The notes: generated from the sequence alone by a model not told the origin. A DNA stretch of 64,000 nucleotides from Gammaproteobacteria bacterium (GCA_022826245.1 JAJDVG010000012.1:62001-126000); one strand, 5' to 3'; positions 52,165 to 61,269 are shown, numbered from the stretch's first letter. Numbers and translations: made by a program.

Positions 52165-53403
52165 ATGAGACTGCGACGATCCGAGCGCGAATCGCGCCGC
52201 GCCCTGTTGCGCTTCATCGCGGCGAGCCCGCTCGCCTGCGGGCTTGGTGCGGCCCTCGCCCCGCGCGGCGGGCACGCGCAGGCCAACGTGATCGACGCGC
52301 TCGACGAAATCCTCGCCGCCCTCATCGACAGCCCCGACGAGGCGCTCAACGTCTTCGACTTCCACGAGTACGTGAAGGTCCACATGCAGCCCGGACACTA
52401 CTGGTACATGGCCCAGGGCGTCGACGACCAGCGCATGCTGACCGTCAACCGCGAGGGCTTCACGAAGTTTCAGCTCCTCCCCAGGCGCCTCGTCGACACC
52501 TCGAGCGTCGATCTCTCGGTCGAACTCTTTGGCCAACGCTACGATTCGCCCGTCTTCATCGCGCCCTGCGGTGCGCTCGCGACCTTCCATCCCGAGGGCG
52601 AACTCGCCGTCGCACGCGCCGCCGCGACGGCCAACACGCTGCAGATCCTCTCGACCGTGACGAACTACTCGGTCGAGGCCGTGACCGAAGCGCGCGGCGC
52701 TCCACTCTGGTACCAGCTCTATCCCACAACCGACTGGGAATTCACCCGCGACATGATTCAGCGCGTTGAAGCCACCGGCTGCACGGCGCTCGCGCTCACC
52801 GTCGACATCCCGGCCCGCAATCTCGAGCCGATCGCGCGCTTCAGCCGCGACACGAACGAGGAATGCCAGGCCTGCCACCAGCCCGGTTTCGAAGCGGCCT
52901 TCCGCCGCAAGGCGATGTTCGCCGACGCCGATCTCGGCAACCTGTCCATGGGCATCCGCGGGCTGACCTGGGACTACGTCGACCGCCTCAAGGACACGAC
53001 CTCGATGAACGTGCTCGTCAAGGGCATCGTGACGGGCGAGGACGCGAGCATCTGCCTCGAGCACGGCGTCGACGGCATCATCGTCTCCAACCACGGCTCG
53101 CGCGCCGAGGACAGCGGCCGCAGCAGCATCGAATGCTTGCCGGAAGTCCTCGAAGCGGTCAACGGGCAGATTCCCGTCGTCGTCGACAGCGGCTTCCGGC
53201 GTGGCACGGACGTCTTCAAGGCGCTCGCGCTCGGGGCGAGCGGCGTCTGTATCGGCAAACCCTACATCTGGGGACTCGGATCGTTCGGACAGCCCGGCAT
53301 CGAGCGGGTACTCGAAATCCTGAACCGTGAACTGCGCATCGTGATGCAGCAGATGGGGACGGTCGACATTGCGAGCATTACGTCGGGGTCGATCCGGATG
53401 TAG
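52165..53403 (+). CDS. FMN-dependent alpha-hydroxy acid oxidase/dehydrogenase, exported
   Basis: A 412-residue TIM-barrel flavoprotein of the lactate 2-monooxygenase/glycolate oxidase superfamily. The N-terminus carries a twin-arginine-like export signal (RRALLRFIAASPLACGLGAA, about 12-31). FMN-contacting segments are VFIAPCGALATFHPEGELAV, STVTNYSVEAV, WYQLYPTTDWEF and LVKGIVTGEDA (Lys). The catalytic base is His310 in IIVSNHGSRAEDS, where the usual GGRQLD is replaced by GSRAED. VVDSGFRRGTDVFKALALGA and GKPYIWGL close the site. The physiological 2-hydroxy acid is unknown. A membrane or periplasmic location is unusual for this fold but known for some homologs. Confidence 0.88.
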   Translation: MRLRRSERESRRALLRFIAASPLACGLGAALAPRGGHAQANVIDALDEILAALIDSPDEALNVFDFHEYVKVHMQPGHYWYMAQGVDDQRMLTVNREGFTKFQLLPRRLVDTSSVDLSVELFGQRYDSPVFIAPCGALATFHPEGELAVARAAATANTLQILSTVTNYSVEAVTEARGAPLWYQLYPTTDWEFTRDMIQRVEATGCTALALTVDIPARNLEPIARFSRDTNEECQACHQPGFEAAFRRKAMFADADLGNLSMGIRGLTWDYVDRLKDTTSMNVLVKGIVTGEDASICLEHGVDGIIVSNHGSRAEDSGRSSIECLPEVLEAVNGQIPVVVDSGFRRGTDVFKALALGASGVCIGKPYIWGLGSFGQPGIERVLEILNRELRIVMQQMGTVDIASITSGSIRM

Positions 53404-53432
53404 CGGACCGGCGGATGGGATAATCCCGCCCG

Positions 53433-54101
53433 ATGACTCCGGAGAGATTCGCCAAGCTCAGACGGGCGCTCGAGCGGCGCCAGCCCGACCTGACCGTGCT
53501 CGCCGACGCGGTGCACAAGCCGCACAACGTCTCGGCGATTCTCAGGACCTGTGACGCGGTCGGTATCCACCGGCTACACGCGGTTTCGCCGGATGGCCCG
53601 ATCCGACGCCATCACATGATGGCCGGCGGTTCGAAGCGGTGGGTCGAGGTCGTGACGCATGCAAGCGCCGAGGACGCGGCGGCGACGCTTCGGGGGGACG
53701 GCTGGCAGCTCGCGGCCTCGCACGCCGAGCGCGGCGCCCGCGACTACCGCGATGTCGATTACACCGGGAAGATCGCGATCATCCTCGGTGCGGAACTCTA
53801 CGGACCAAGCGAGCAGGCGCTAAGCCAAGCCGACTTCTCGATCCGGATTCCGATGCACGGTCTCGTCGAGTCGCTGAACGTCTCGGTCGCCGCGGCGGTG
53901 ATCCTGTTCGAAGCGGAACGGCAGCGGCGCGAGGCAGGGCTGTACGATCAGCCGCGGCTCGACACGCAAGAATTCAACCGGACGCTGTTCGAATGGGCGT
54001 ATCCCGATATCGCCCGGCGTTGCCGTGCCAGGAACCTGCCCTATCCGTCGCTTGCGGACGACGGTACGCTGCTCGGGAATCCTCTGGTGGACGATGGGTA
54101 G
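53433..54101 (+). CDS. trmH: SpoU/TrmH-family RNA 2'-O-methyltransferase
   Basis: A 222-residue SPOUT methyltransferase, close to tRNA (guanosine-18-2'-O)-methyltransferase. Motif 1 is DAVHKPHNVSAILRTCDAVG (about 29-48), motif 2 IAIILGAELYGPSEQAL (about 112-128), motif 3 RIPMHGLVESLNVSVAAAVILFEA (about 138-161), which form the knotted SAM site. The C-terminal segment with PDIARRCRARNLPYP is typical of TrmH. The last 17 codons (LADDGTLLGNPLVDDG) belong to a tandem repeat that continues beyond the stop. Confidence 0.9.
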   Translation: MTPERFAKLRRALERRQPDLTVLADAVHKPHNVSAILRTCDAVGIHRLHAVSPDGPIRRHHMMAGGSKRWVEVVTHASAEDAAATLRGDGWQLAASHAERGARDYRDVDYTGKIAIILGAELYGPSEQALSQADFSIRIPMHGLVESLNVSVAAAVILFEAERQRREAGLYDQPRLDTQEFNRTLFEWAYPDIARRCRARNLPYPSLADDGTLLGNPLVDDG

Positions 54102-54261
54102 CTGAGCTGGTATTCACGGCGACGGCGGAAACCGCCGCTCGTGGACGAAGGCGCGCTACTCGGGAATCCCTTGGCGGACGATGGGTAGCGGGTACTGACG
54201 GCGACGACGGCAACCGCCGCTCGCGGACAACGGCGCGCTACTCGGGAATCCCCTGACGAAC
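54049..54261. repeat. Triplicated trmH 3' end
   Basis: Copies of CTCGCGGACGACGG-like sequence followed by CTGCTCGGGAATCC begin at 54049, 54136 and 54218 (steps of 87 and 82 bases). The first is the coding end of trmH. The second, in the same frame beyond the stop, would encode LVDEGALLGNPLADDG and stop. The third, LADNGALLGNPL in another frame, runs into the 3' end of the convergent phosphatase gene. GGCGACGGCGG-type GC-rich spacers separate them. Confidence 0.8.
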
Positions 54262-54948
54262 GGAGTGCGGTTCGAACTGGCGGTCCCAGCCAAGCGCATA
54301 GCGCAGGCGCAGCGTCTTGACCTTCGCGAACCACGGCACCGTCACGATGTAGAGATTGTCGTAGTCGGACGGCCCGATATCCGGCACGTTCTTGCTGCCG
54401 TGGAGCTCCTCGACGAGCGGCGCGATCGCATCGCCGTCCGTGACGACGAGCACGATCCGGCCCTTGTGCTCGCTCAACACATCGGCCATGAAGCCGACGT
54501 AGTCGTAATGGTCGGTGACGCCGATGTCGAGTTCGAGCCGCTGGGCCAGCGGCATTGCGGTCTGGCGGGTTCTGAGGGATTCGGTCGCGTAGATCGCGTC
54601 GACGCTCGCGATGACGTCGATGTCCTGCAGGAAGTCCGCGAGCAACTCGGCACGGGCCTTGCCGCGTGCATTAAGCGGCGGATCGGAAGCCGCAGCCGGG
54701 GCTTCCACACCGACAGCGCCGGGGGCTTCCGCACCGACCGCTCCGGCCGCATTGCCTGGCGCGCCCAACCCTGCCGCCGGCAGATCGGTGTCGGCATGAC
54801 GCACGAAGATGATCGTCGTTGTGGCCTGCGACTCGAAGAACCACGCGAGCCCGAACGTCGCGATCACGAACATGACCATCGAAACGAGACGGCGACGGCG
54901 TCTGCGCCGCCGGTCCTTCGGATTCGAGCGTTGCCTCGCCTGTGCCAT
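54238..54948 (-). CDS. Membrane-anchored histidine-phosphatase-like protein
   Basis: A 236-residue protein. A basic N-terminus with an eight-Arg run precedes one membrane helix (about 22-40). The phosphatase motif FVRHADTDLP (RHG-like, about 48-57) and ESLRTRQTAMPLAQRL follow, but the second catalytic His region, normally VGH, reads VVTDGDAIAPL, so activity is doubtful. A low-complexity Gly/Ala/Pro insertion (about 60-86, APGNAAGAVGAEAPGAVGVE) separates the motifs. The C-terminal coding end overlaps the last copy of the trmH-derived repeat, which may have replaced the original end. It lies six bases after a small membrane protein gene. Confidence 0.75.
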   Translation of the reverse strand: MAQARQRSNPKDRRRRRRRRLVSMVMFVIATFGLAWFFESQATTTIIFVRHADTDLPAAGLGAPGNAAGAVGAEAPGAVGVEAPAAASDPPLNARGKARAELLADFLQDIDVIASVDAIYATESLRTRQTAMPLAQRLELDIGVTDHYDYVGFMADVLSEHKGRIVLVVTDGDAIAPLVEELHGSKNVPDIGPSDYDNLYIVTVPWFAKVKTLRLRYALGWDRQFEPHSVRQGIPE

Positions 54949-54954
54949 CGTGCC

Positions 54955-55278
54955 TCAGTCGCGCATATCGCGCTCTTCAATCACCGTGGACTCAGCCTCG
55001 ATGATCCTGCCCTGCCCCGCCCGGCCCGGCTCCGCCCGCGATGCGCCACCGCGGCTCCCACGTGCCTGCGACTGTTGCGCCCGACGCATGCCTCGCAGGC
55101 GCCAGCGCACCCGTATCCAGAACCAGATCGCGACGATGAACGCGAATGCCAGCACGAACGCAAGGACCACCGCGCCAAACAGCACGGCAGCGATCACGGC
55201 AAGGCCGGCGGCAAGAAGGGAGAACACCTGCATGATCGGGTTGCCCGACAGCAAGGTGCGGACGGATCTTGCGTTCAT
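54955..55278 (-). CDS. Small membrane protein, function unknown
   Basis: A 107-residue protein with two adjoining hydrophobic segments at about residues 15-55 (MQVFSLLAAGLAVIAAVLFG and VVLAFVLAFAFIVAIWFWIR), then a basic linker and a Gly/Arg/Ala-rich, finally acidic tail. No family was recognised. It is followed at once by the histidine-phosphatase-like gene, so the two are probably cotranscribed. Confidence 0.75.
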   Translation of the reverse strand: MNARSVRTLLSGNPIMQVFSLLAAGLAVIAAVLFGAVVLAFVLAFAFIVAIWFWIRVRWRLRGMRRAQQSQARGSRGGASRAEPGRAGQGRIIEAESTVIEERDMRD

Positions 55279-55448
55279 GCGGCGATTTTACCCCACGGCG
55301 CGGCGAGCCGCCGCTGGAAACCGTCGAACGGGAATCCTGGCCCGTTCGAAACCATGGACCGCTCCATGCGAAAATGAGCATGTTCGCGAGGACCACGGCC
55401 TGTGAGGCGCAAGTGACACGGCGCACCGGGCGTGCGCTCGGCTATACC

Positions 55449-55536
55449 GGAGAGGTGGCAGAGTGGTCGAATGCGGCGGTCTTGAAAACCGTTGACCGGA
55501 AACGGTCCGGGGGTTCGAATCCCTCCCTCTCCGCCA
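55449..55536 (+). tRNA. tRNA-Ser(TGA)
   Basis: An 88-nt class II tRNA. The acceptor GGAGAGG pairs with CCTCTCC, the anticodon loop is CTTGAAA with anticodon TGA, a long variable arm (TTGACCGGAAACGGTCC) is present, and the T arm is GGGGGTTCGAATCCCTC. The discriminator G and CCA are encoded. The 3' end marks a change to AT-richer sequence. Confidence 0.97.
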
Positions 55537-56000
55537 ACTTCGTGTGTATAACTATATGATATTACTAACAATTTTATCGCTCCTAGAAAACGGTACGTAC
55601 CTGTGGTTTGTACCCTCTTGGGAACGATTGTTGGGTCCTATGGGAGATTGTCAGGCAGACTATGCCGTCAGATTCAGCGGACTCAGTATGCAATTTTTTG
55701 CTACAACACTGGATCAATGACTCAATGAAAATTATCTCCGACATTCCCGGGACGGTTCAGCGCCGGCTCAGCCGCAAGCATTGAGATCGTGGTACCTTAA
55801 AAACGGCGTCTTCGCCGTTCGAAGGAATGACGCAAGGATTAGGGTTCATTGACGGGGAAGCTTACGAGAACCCATGATGATACCGCCCGTCCTGTCGAAG
55901 TCCAGTCTCGTCGAGGGGTCGATGCTTCGGCTCGTCTGGTCGCAGGCCTTCGACAACCCGGCGACAACGATGCGCATAGCGCGAGGTCGTCTCTACCCTG
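55537..56000. other. AT-rich noncoding stretch after tRNA-Ser, possible island border
   Basis: About 460 bases without a convincing gene. The first 100 bases (GTGTGTATAACTATATGATA and beyond) are markedly AT-richer than the surrounding chromosome. A small hairpin AACGGCG-TCTT-CGCCGTT lies at 55802-55819. No integrase gene or repeat of the tRNA 3' end was found here, so an attachment site is suspected only from position and composition. Confidence 0.5.
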
Positions 56001-57023
56001 TTATGCGATCACATTGCCAAGCCGGGCTGCCAATGAGACATTGGACGTAAGCCATGTCACATGGATGTGATTGTCGTGACCATTCTTGAATTTGCCTCCC
56101 GCACCTTTTCCATTGAAATAGACGGTACTACCTGATTCCTTCAATGCGCGGATAAGTCGCTTTGTGCGGCTCCGGTCATAGTTACTAGCTGAGCTACCAT
56201 CTTGTTTCGCCCAAGTGCTCTCCCCGTCCTTGGACATAGGTCGGAGGTCAAGTGTCCACCCGTGTTTGTGACTAAAGTGAGGCGGGTACTGGCCGCCCCA
56301 GCGGAGACTCGCGGCCGTTACGGTGACAGGATGGGGCCAGTTGGCGCCCTTTACATCATCTCCAAGATTCTTGAGAAACTCGCGGAGTTTCGGGTGAACT
56401 CGCGTGCCTCTTGCACCTATCACTCTAAGGCCACCAGGCACATTGCTAATCTGCTGAAGCCTTGGCCACCCGATGTTCAGATTCAGCGTGCGCTGTTTCC
56501 CGTTGCTAAGTATGGCGACAATCTTCTCTCTCGCTCGACTATTCTGCGAAAAATCAGAGGCGATGTGGCTTGTTCGGTAAATTACTGTTGCAACGCCATC
56601 GCTGCCCGTAGTTGCAGACGAATCATTCAATGTCCCAAGGACTCTTATGACTCCTTGGTTGACGAGCCGCTCAGCCTTGGCACCATTTCCGTTGTTTTGG
56701 TTGTATAGCAACTTCAACCCACTTGCGCTTCTCCAATTTCCGCCTGGCCTCACATAGCTCAGATTGAATCGAACTCGTTGCCCGGGCATTGGGTTTTCAT
56801 GCTGGTCGGTGACAGTTACAGAAATAGTGGCTGTCGTTCTACCGTCGGGGGGATAGCTAGAACCTGCGATACCAACTTCTTCGCCTGTCTGTTCAATGTC
56901 ATCATCGGCAGGATGGATAACGGAGGAAATGTCAGCGATTTGAGGCTCCACTGCCTCCGCATCGCTGAACACATTGACACCGGACTCAGTGCCAGGGAGG
57001 AAGGTCGTTCGTCGCTTCGCCAT
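56001..57023 (-). CDS. Ig-like domain plus murein-endopeptidase-like (M74/LAS) protein
   Basis: A 340-residue protein with a strong AGGAGG before the ATG. Residues about 55-180 resemble a bacterial Ig-like (Big_1) fold (GRTTATISVTVTDQHENPMP, GSDGVATVIYRTS). The C-terminal 150 residues hold zinc-site motifs HFSHKHGWTLDLRPMSKDG (about 255-273) and HDNHIHVTWLTS (about 314-325), matching the HxxGxxxDxRP and HxH pattern of penicillin-insensitive murein endopeptidases. No signal peptide is obvious. Its codon use is AT-richer than the flanking chromosome, supporting transfer. It may be a cell-wall or capsule-cutting enzyme carried by the island; the identification of the substrate is inference. Confidence 0.7.
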   Translation of the reverse strand: MAKRRTTFLPGTESGVNVFSDAEAVEPQIADISSVIHPADDDIEQTGEEVGIAGSSYPPDGRTTATISVTVTDQHENPMPGQRVRFNLSYVRPGGNWRSASGLKLLYNQNNGNGAKAERLVNQGVIRVLGTLNDSSATTGSDGVATVIYRTSHIASDFSQNSRAREKIVAILSNGKQRTLNLNIGWPRLQQISNVPGGLRVIGARGTRVHPKLREFLKNLGDDVKGANWPHPVTVTAASLRWGGQYPPHFSHKHGWTLDLRPMSKDGESTWAKQDGSSASNYDRSRTKRLIRALKESGSTVYFNGKGAGGKFKNGHDNHIHVTWLTSNVSLAARLGNVIA

Positions 57024-57155
57024 GATTTACCTCCTACAATTAGTGAGCTGTCTAACGCCAAGAGTCAGATCCCGAGTGTCGGGGAAATACTAAACTTGTA
57101 CACCCGGATATGCTGATCCTCCCACTTCCAAAGTGGCCCGGATCCAGGGGAACGA

Positions 57156-59924
57156 TCAACGTATCTCTCGCAAGACACGGAGTCCAACATCATCGCCAGC
57201 ATATCGTTGTCGGGCGGATACGCGCATATCCTCGACACGTTGGCGGTCGAAAGCACCACCGCCACGATAAGTTATGCCAGTACACCGCCAGTCTGACTCG
57301 TTGTAATCGCAAACGGTAGGCTCCATTGCATTGCCGATCATATCGTAGAGTCCAAATGCATTGGGAGGGTAACTTCCAACTGGGGCAACGGCTGGCCCAT
57401 ACTCACCTGATCTAGGCCAACCATCATTGGGCCAAGGTCTTCCTAGTCCCCAGCGGCGGGTAATCTGTCTTTGTGTAGTCCCACCATGATAGAAATGGAA
57501 GTTATCTCCATTGGCATGTTTGCCACTGGGATCGTTGCCCCAATAGAAGTTGGTATCCGTTCGTGCTCGTGCCGAATACTCCCACTCTTCTTCTGTCGGA
57601 AGTCGATAGACTTCGCCAGTTTCCTGACTTAGCCACTCCAAGTAGGACAATCTATCTGGTTCAAAAACTGGATGATTCAATTCTACACTACTTGTTTCAC
57701 GCTGCGTTCGGCCAACTGCAGCCAAAAAGCTATTGTATTCGGCAAGTGAAACCTCGAATCGGCCAATCGCGAATTTTCTCGCAATTATAACTGTACGAGG
57801 AGGTAACTCATTGGAACTGCCATCACTGAATCGGCTATCGCCAGTTAGATCGCCCATTCGAAATCGTCCAGCCGGGATCACCACCATCTCCGGTCCCTGA
57901 CCGCCTGACGCTAGCGCATCGGCAAATACTTCTCCAGGTTCAAACAGGCGCTCCAGAGCGACTTCCAGAATCGTCGGTCCGTCCGCCCCATGGGCCACCG
58001 TAACCTCCCGCGATTCGTAACCCGGCGCGCTGACTTCGACTCGATAGTCTCCCGCCAGCAGTTCCATGCCCGGCTCGTAGCCGCGCGAGGCATTGGCCAC
58101 AAAACGTACCGTTGCGTCAGGCGGGGTTGGCACGATCGAGAGCGGCTGAGGCATGCCCGCGGTCACCACGATCCGCGCCCGCGATCCCGCGCCTTCCCGG
58201 TGCCGCCACACCTGAGTCTCCGTGTTCAGCCCCCGGACAACGATCTCGCCGGTGTTCACGTCGGCGAAATTGCAAGCGCCCTTGAATCCGGTGCCGTTGA
58301 GCGCCGTCAGCTCGATGACGTAGTCCCGGCCAGCCTCGACCTCCAGCGCGCTGCACATCGCCTCGTTTACGATCTCGCCCGAGAACACGTTCCTTCCGTC
58401 GACATCCACGTCGATCGCGTCGCCGTCCTCGCACTCGTGGTCACGCACGCAGATGTCGATCGTGCCGGTCTCGCCCTCGATCCGGACGGGAAAGTCCGAC
58501 AGACCCACTTCGCCCAGAACCACCAGGCAATTGTTGAGCGCCGTGTCTTCCCCGGCACTGCGAACCGTCGCGGCCTCCGCCGAGTCCTCGTCGGACACGG
58601 CCACCAGTTCCAGTTCGGACTCGGGTCGAACGTCGATCTCGAACCGTCCGTCATCGTTGGCGGTCGTCGAGGAGGTACCCGTGTAGTCGATCCCTCGGGC
58701 CGTGACTTCGGCGAAAGCGACCGGGTTGCCGTTCGCGTCGTTCACGCAGCCGGTGAGCGAAACGGATTCATAGATGGCATCGGCGTTCCAGGTCGAAAAA
58801 TGTCCGACCGAGCCGACATAGGCCCAGTTGCCGCCGGAAACCTGCTCGAGACGCGCCTCGCCTTCCTCGATCCAGTAACCGAGTTCCTCGGACCAGTAAT
58901 ACAACGGCATCGTCGGCGGCGCGTCCTGCGGGCTGCGCCCGTTGGCCAGGGGAATGGATAGCTCGGCAACATCGGCGCCAGTCAATTGCAGCGGCGCCCC
59001 GTCGTCCGCCCGAAGATCCACGCTGACGGCGCCGTAGGACTCGATCGGCGCGGCGGTCTGCGAGTCGGTGTTCCAACTCTGGAAGTCGCCGGGCATCGTC
59101 GAGGGGTCCTGCGACGGATCGAGCACGGCCACGGAGGCCACCGCCCGGCCGGTATAGGCGGATCCGTCCCCGGTCGTCATGGCATTGGCCGGCAGCGTCA
59201 CCACCGATTGGCCGTCGACGCTGACATCGGCGCCCTCTGCGGCGACAAACTCCCGGACTGCCTGGACGGGGACCATGTCCAAGTGCACGCTGCGGCCTGT
59301 CGTCTCTTCCAGCACGGTGACGACCGCCGACTGCGCGGCGAAGCCGTCCGCCTCGGCGTGCACGGTGAGGCGTCCGGGGCTCGCGGGCACTTCGACCGCG
59401 TAGCCGCCGTCCGCATCGCTCTGGGTATCGCCGACGCGATGAGGGACATCGTCGCCGAACTGGTTCACTGTCACGGACGCCCCTGGGATCGGCGCATGCG
59501 TGGCATGGTTGCGGACGGTACCGGACAGCGCAACGTTCAGACTGCCGTACGGCTCCACGGTCACGGTCGTGTCGGCGGTGGCGGCCGTCCCGCTGTCGTC
59601 AGTCGCCGTCAACCGGAACGTTAGCGTCGTCGCAACCTCTACCGCCGGGGCGATGAACGTCGAGTTGGGGCGTTCGACGTTGCGTAGCTCGACCGGCTCG
59701 CCCTCGAGCTGCTGCCAGCGATAGGCGACCGCCGATCCCTCCGGGTCGGTCGCCTCACCGGTCAGGGTGACGCGCCCGCCGGCGTCAACGTTGAGATCGG
59801 GGCCGACAGAAATCGCTGGTGGCTCGTTGCGGGCGCAACCGGCCGCCAGAAGACATGCCACCGTTGCCAGAAACGCAGCGAACCGAAGCGCTTCCGCAGA
59901 CTGCACACGGAAGTTAGTCCACAT
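57156..59924 (-). CDS. Large lipoprotein with PKD-like, carboxypeptidase-regulatory-like, PEGA and SUMF1 domains
   Basis: A 922-residue predicted lipoprotein (lipobox CLLAAGC near residue 30). In order: a PKD/REJ-like beta domain (about 35-130), a carboxypeptidase-regulatory-like domain (LSGTVRNHATHAPIPGASVTV), a long region with repeated beta strands, a second regulatory-like domain (SLTGCVNDANGNPVAFAEVT), a PEGA-like segment (LLAGDYRVEVSAPGYESREVTVAHG), and a C-terminal SUMF1 domain (MVVIPAGRFRMGDLTG to VGLRVLREI). The SUMF1 end lacks the Cys pair of formylglycine-generating enzymes, so it is probably a binding domain. The part from about 57900 down to the stop is visibly AT-richer than the remainder. 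The start at 59924 has GGGGGAGC upstream. Confidence 0.82.
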   Translation of the reverse strand: MWTNFRVQSAEALRFAAFLATVACLLAAGCARNEPPAISVGPDLNVDAGGRVTLTGEATDPEGSAVAYRWQQLEGEPVELRNVERPNSTFIAPAVEVATTLTFRLTATDDSGTAATADTTVTVEPYGSLNVALSGTVRNHATHAPIPGASVTVNQFGDDVPHRVGDTQSDADGGYAVEVPASPGRLTVHAEADGFAAQSAVVTVLEETTGRSVHLDMVPVQAVREFVAAEGADVSVDGQSVVTLPANAMTTGDGSAYTGRAVASVAVLDPSQDPSTMPGDFQSWNTDSQTAAPIESYGAVSVDLRADDGAPLQLTGADVAELSIPLANGRSPQDAPPTMPLYYWSEELGYWIEEGEARLEQVSGGNWAYVGSVGHFSTWNADAIYESVSLTGCVNDANGNPVAFAEVTARGIDYTGTSSTTANDDGRFEIDVRPESELELVAVSDEDSAEAATVRSAGEDTALNNCLVVLGEVGLSDFPVRIEGETGTIDICVRDHECEDGDAIDVDVDGRNVFSGEIVNEAMCSALEVEAGRDYVIELTALNGTGFKGACNFADVNTGEIVVRGLNTETQVWRHREGAGSRARIVVTAGMPQPLSIVPTPPDATVRFVANASRGYEPGMELLAGDYRVEVSAPGYESREVTVAHGADGPTILEVALERLFEPGEVFADALASGGQGPEMVVIPAGRFRMGDLTGDSRFSDGSSNELPPRTVIIARKFAIGRFEVSLAEYNSFLAAVGRTQRETSSVELNHPVFEPDRLSYLEWLSQETGEVYRLPTEEEWEYSARARTDTNFYWGNDPSGKHANGDNFHFYHGGTTQRQITRRWGLGRPWPNDGWPRSGEYGPAVAPVGSYPPNAFGLYDMIGNAMEPTVCDYNESDWRCTGITYRGGGAFDRQRVEDMRVSARQRYAGDDVGLRVLREIR

Positions 59925-60108
59925 CGCCAAACAGCTCCCCCAGCGAAGCGCGACGCGAGAAATCCAAGAATGCACAAATCCACGGGGAATGCAACTGGTC
60001 AATTGGATGGGCTCAAGTGAGGAATCCCCAAATCACGTGAAAGACTGCGCTCGACAAAAGTGTGACGGTGGTGCGTGAAAACTACGCAAGAGATATCGGA
60101 GTAAAGTC

Positions 60109-61269
60109 TCAAGGGGCAAGCGTCCGGGCCACGCGGAACCCGACGCTGGCGTACCGGAACACGGCTGTGTTCCTGCCTCGGAACGCGGAGCGCATGTACC
60201 TCGAGCCGGCGAGCCGGGAACCGCCACGAAACACGCGCCGATCGCAGTCGCCCGACAACCAAGCGCTGCCGTCCGCGGGCGCGCCTCGAAAACTATCATT
60301 CCAGCAGTCCCGAACCCACTCAAACACGTTTCCGTGAACATCGTAAAGTCCGAACGGGTTCGCAGCGAACGATCCGACAGGAGCTGTCATCTCGCGGTCC
60401 CACTGACTTCGGCAGTTGTAGCAGTTCGCCCGGCCGCGCCCGCGCGTCTCGCCCCACCAGAACCGCGATTCGGTCCCGGCACGCGCCGCATACTCCCATT
60501 CGGCCTCGCTCGGCAACCGATAGCCCTCGCCGGTTTCACGGGACAGCCAGTCAACATAACGTTGTGCATCGTGCCAACTCACGTTGATAACCGGACGGTT
60601 GCCCCGGCCCCAACCTTCATCGCTGACCCATGGGCAATCGCCGTACTGGGTGCAGGCGTCCCACTGCGCAAATGTCACCTCGTATTTCGACAGTTCGAAA
60701 CTAGCGATGCGCACAGAGTGAACCGGTTTTTCGTCATCAATGCACCCGATTCGCGCTATGCACCCCATCCGGAATCGCCCGGAAGGGACCAAGACCATTT
60801 CTGGAATGAATGGGGCGATAGCAGTAGCCCGCGCCACAGCTTCTCGTTCGGCGCGTTCCACGGCGGCCCGCGCTCTCGCCTCGGCTCGTCGAGCTTCCTC
60901 CAGATCGACTTCGGCGGCATCGAGGATCGTCAACGCAGATCTGTAGAACTCGCCTTCGCGGCCGGCCTCCCGCACGTAACGCGTCGACGCCTCGATCGCA
61001 CGCTCATGAAAACCCGCCGATTGCAGCGCCTGGGCCTGCTGGAACCAGAACGCCAGCGGAATCTCCAAGCCATGCTCTTCATAAAGCTGGAGTACCTGCT
61101 GCAGTGTGTATGCGGCGGAAAAGTGGTCGTCCTCGGCGGTCTCCCGCTCGGCCTGGATCAGCAGCCGGTCCACCTGGATCTCCGGGGGAAGCTCCTGGCC
61201 ATAAGACGCCAGCATCGTCAATACAGCGAATGCCAATAGAGTTGACGTGCACACAATCGAGATGCGCAT
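60109..61269 (-). CDS. Secreted SUMF1-domain protein
   Basis: A 386-residue protein with signal peptide (about 1-25, LLAFAVLTMLASYGQ). Residues about 35-150 are helical and charged, with an Ala/Arg/Glu coiled coil (EARRAEARARAAVERAEREA). The SUMF1 domain begins at about 160 (MVLVPSGRFRMGCIA) and contains YEVTFAQWDACTQYGDCPWV, SWHDAQRYVDWLSRETGEGY, LPSEAEWEYAARAG and GLYDVHGNVFEWVRDCW, ending RGRNTAVFRYASVGFRVAR. No catalytic Cys pair is seen near the C-terminus. The same domain ends the neighbouring lipoprotein, so the two may cooperate. GGAGA precedes the ATG. Confidence 0.85.
   Translation of the reverse strand: MRISIVCTSTLLAFAVLTMLASYGQELPPEIQVDRLLIQAERETAEDDHFSAAYTLQQVLQLYEEHGLEIPLAFWFQQAQALQSAGFHERAIEASTRYVREAGREGEFYRSALTILDAAEVDLEEARRAEARARAAVERAEREAVARATAIAPFIPEMVLVPSGRFRMGCIARIGCIDDEKPVHSVRIASFELSKYEVTFAQWDACTQYGDCPWVSDEGWGRGNRPVINVSWHDAQRYVDWLSRETGEGYRLPSEAEWEYAARAGTESRFWWGETRGRGRANCYNCRSQWDREMTAPVGSFAANPFGLYDVHGNVFEWVRDCWNDSFRGAPADGSAWLSGDCDRRVFRGGSRLAGSRYMRSAFRGRNTAVFRYASVGFRVARTLAP

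Noticed and set aside
57156..61269. Diversity-generating retroelement, because two proteins end in a SUMF1 (C-type-lectin-like) domain as DGR target proteins do
   Set aside because: No reverse transcriptase gene and no near-identical template repeat of either 3' end is visible in the window. The two SUMF1 ends are too different to be template and variable copies.
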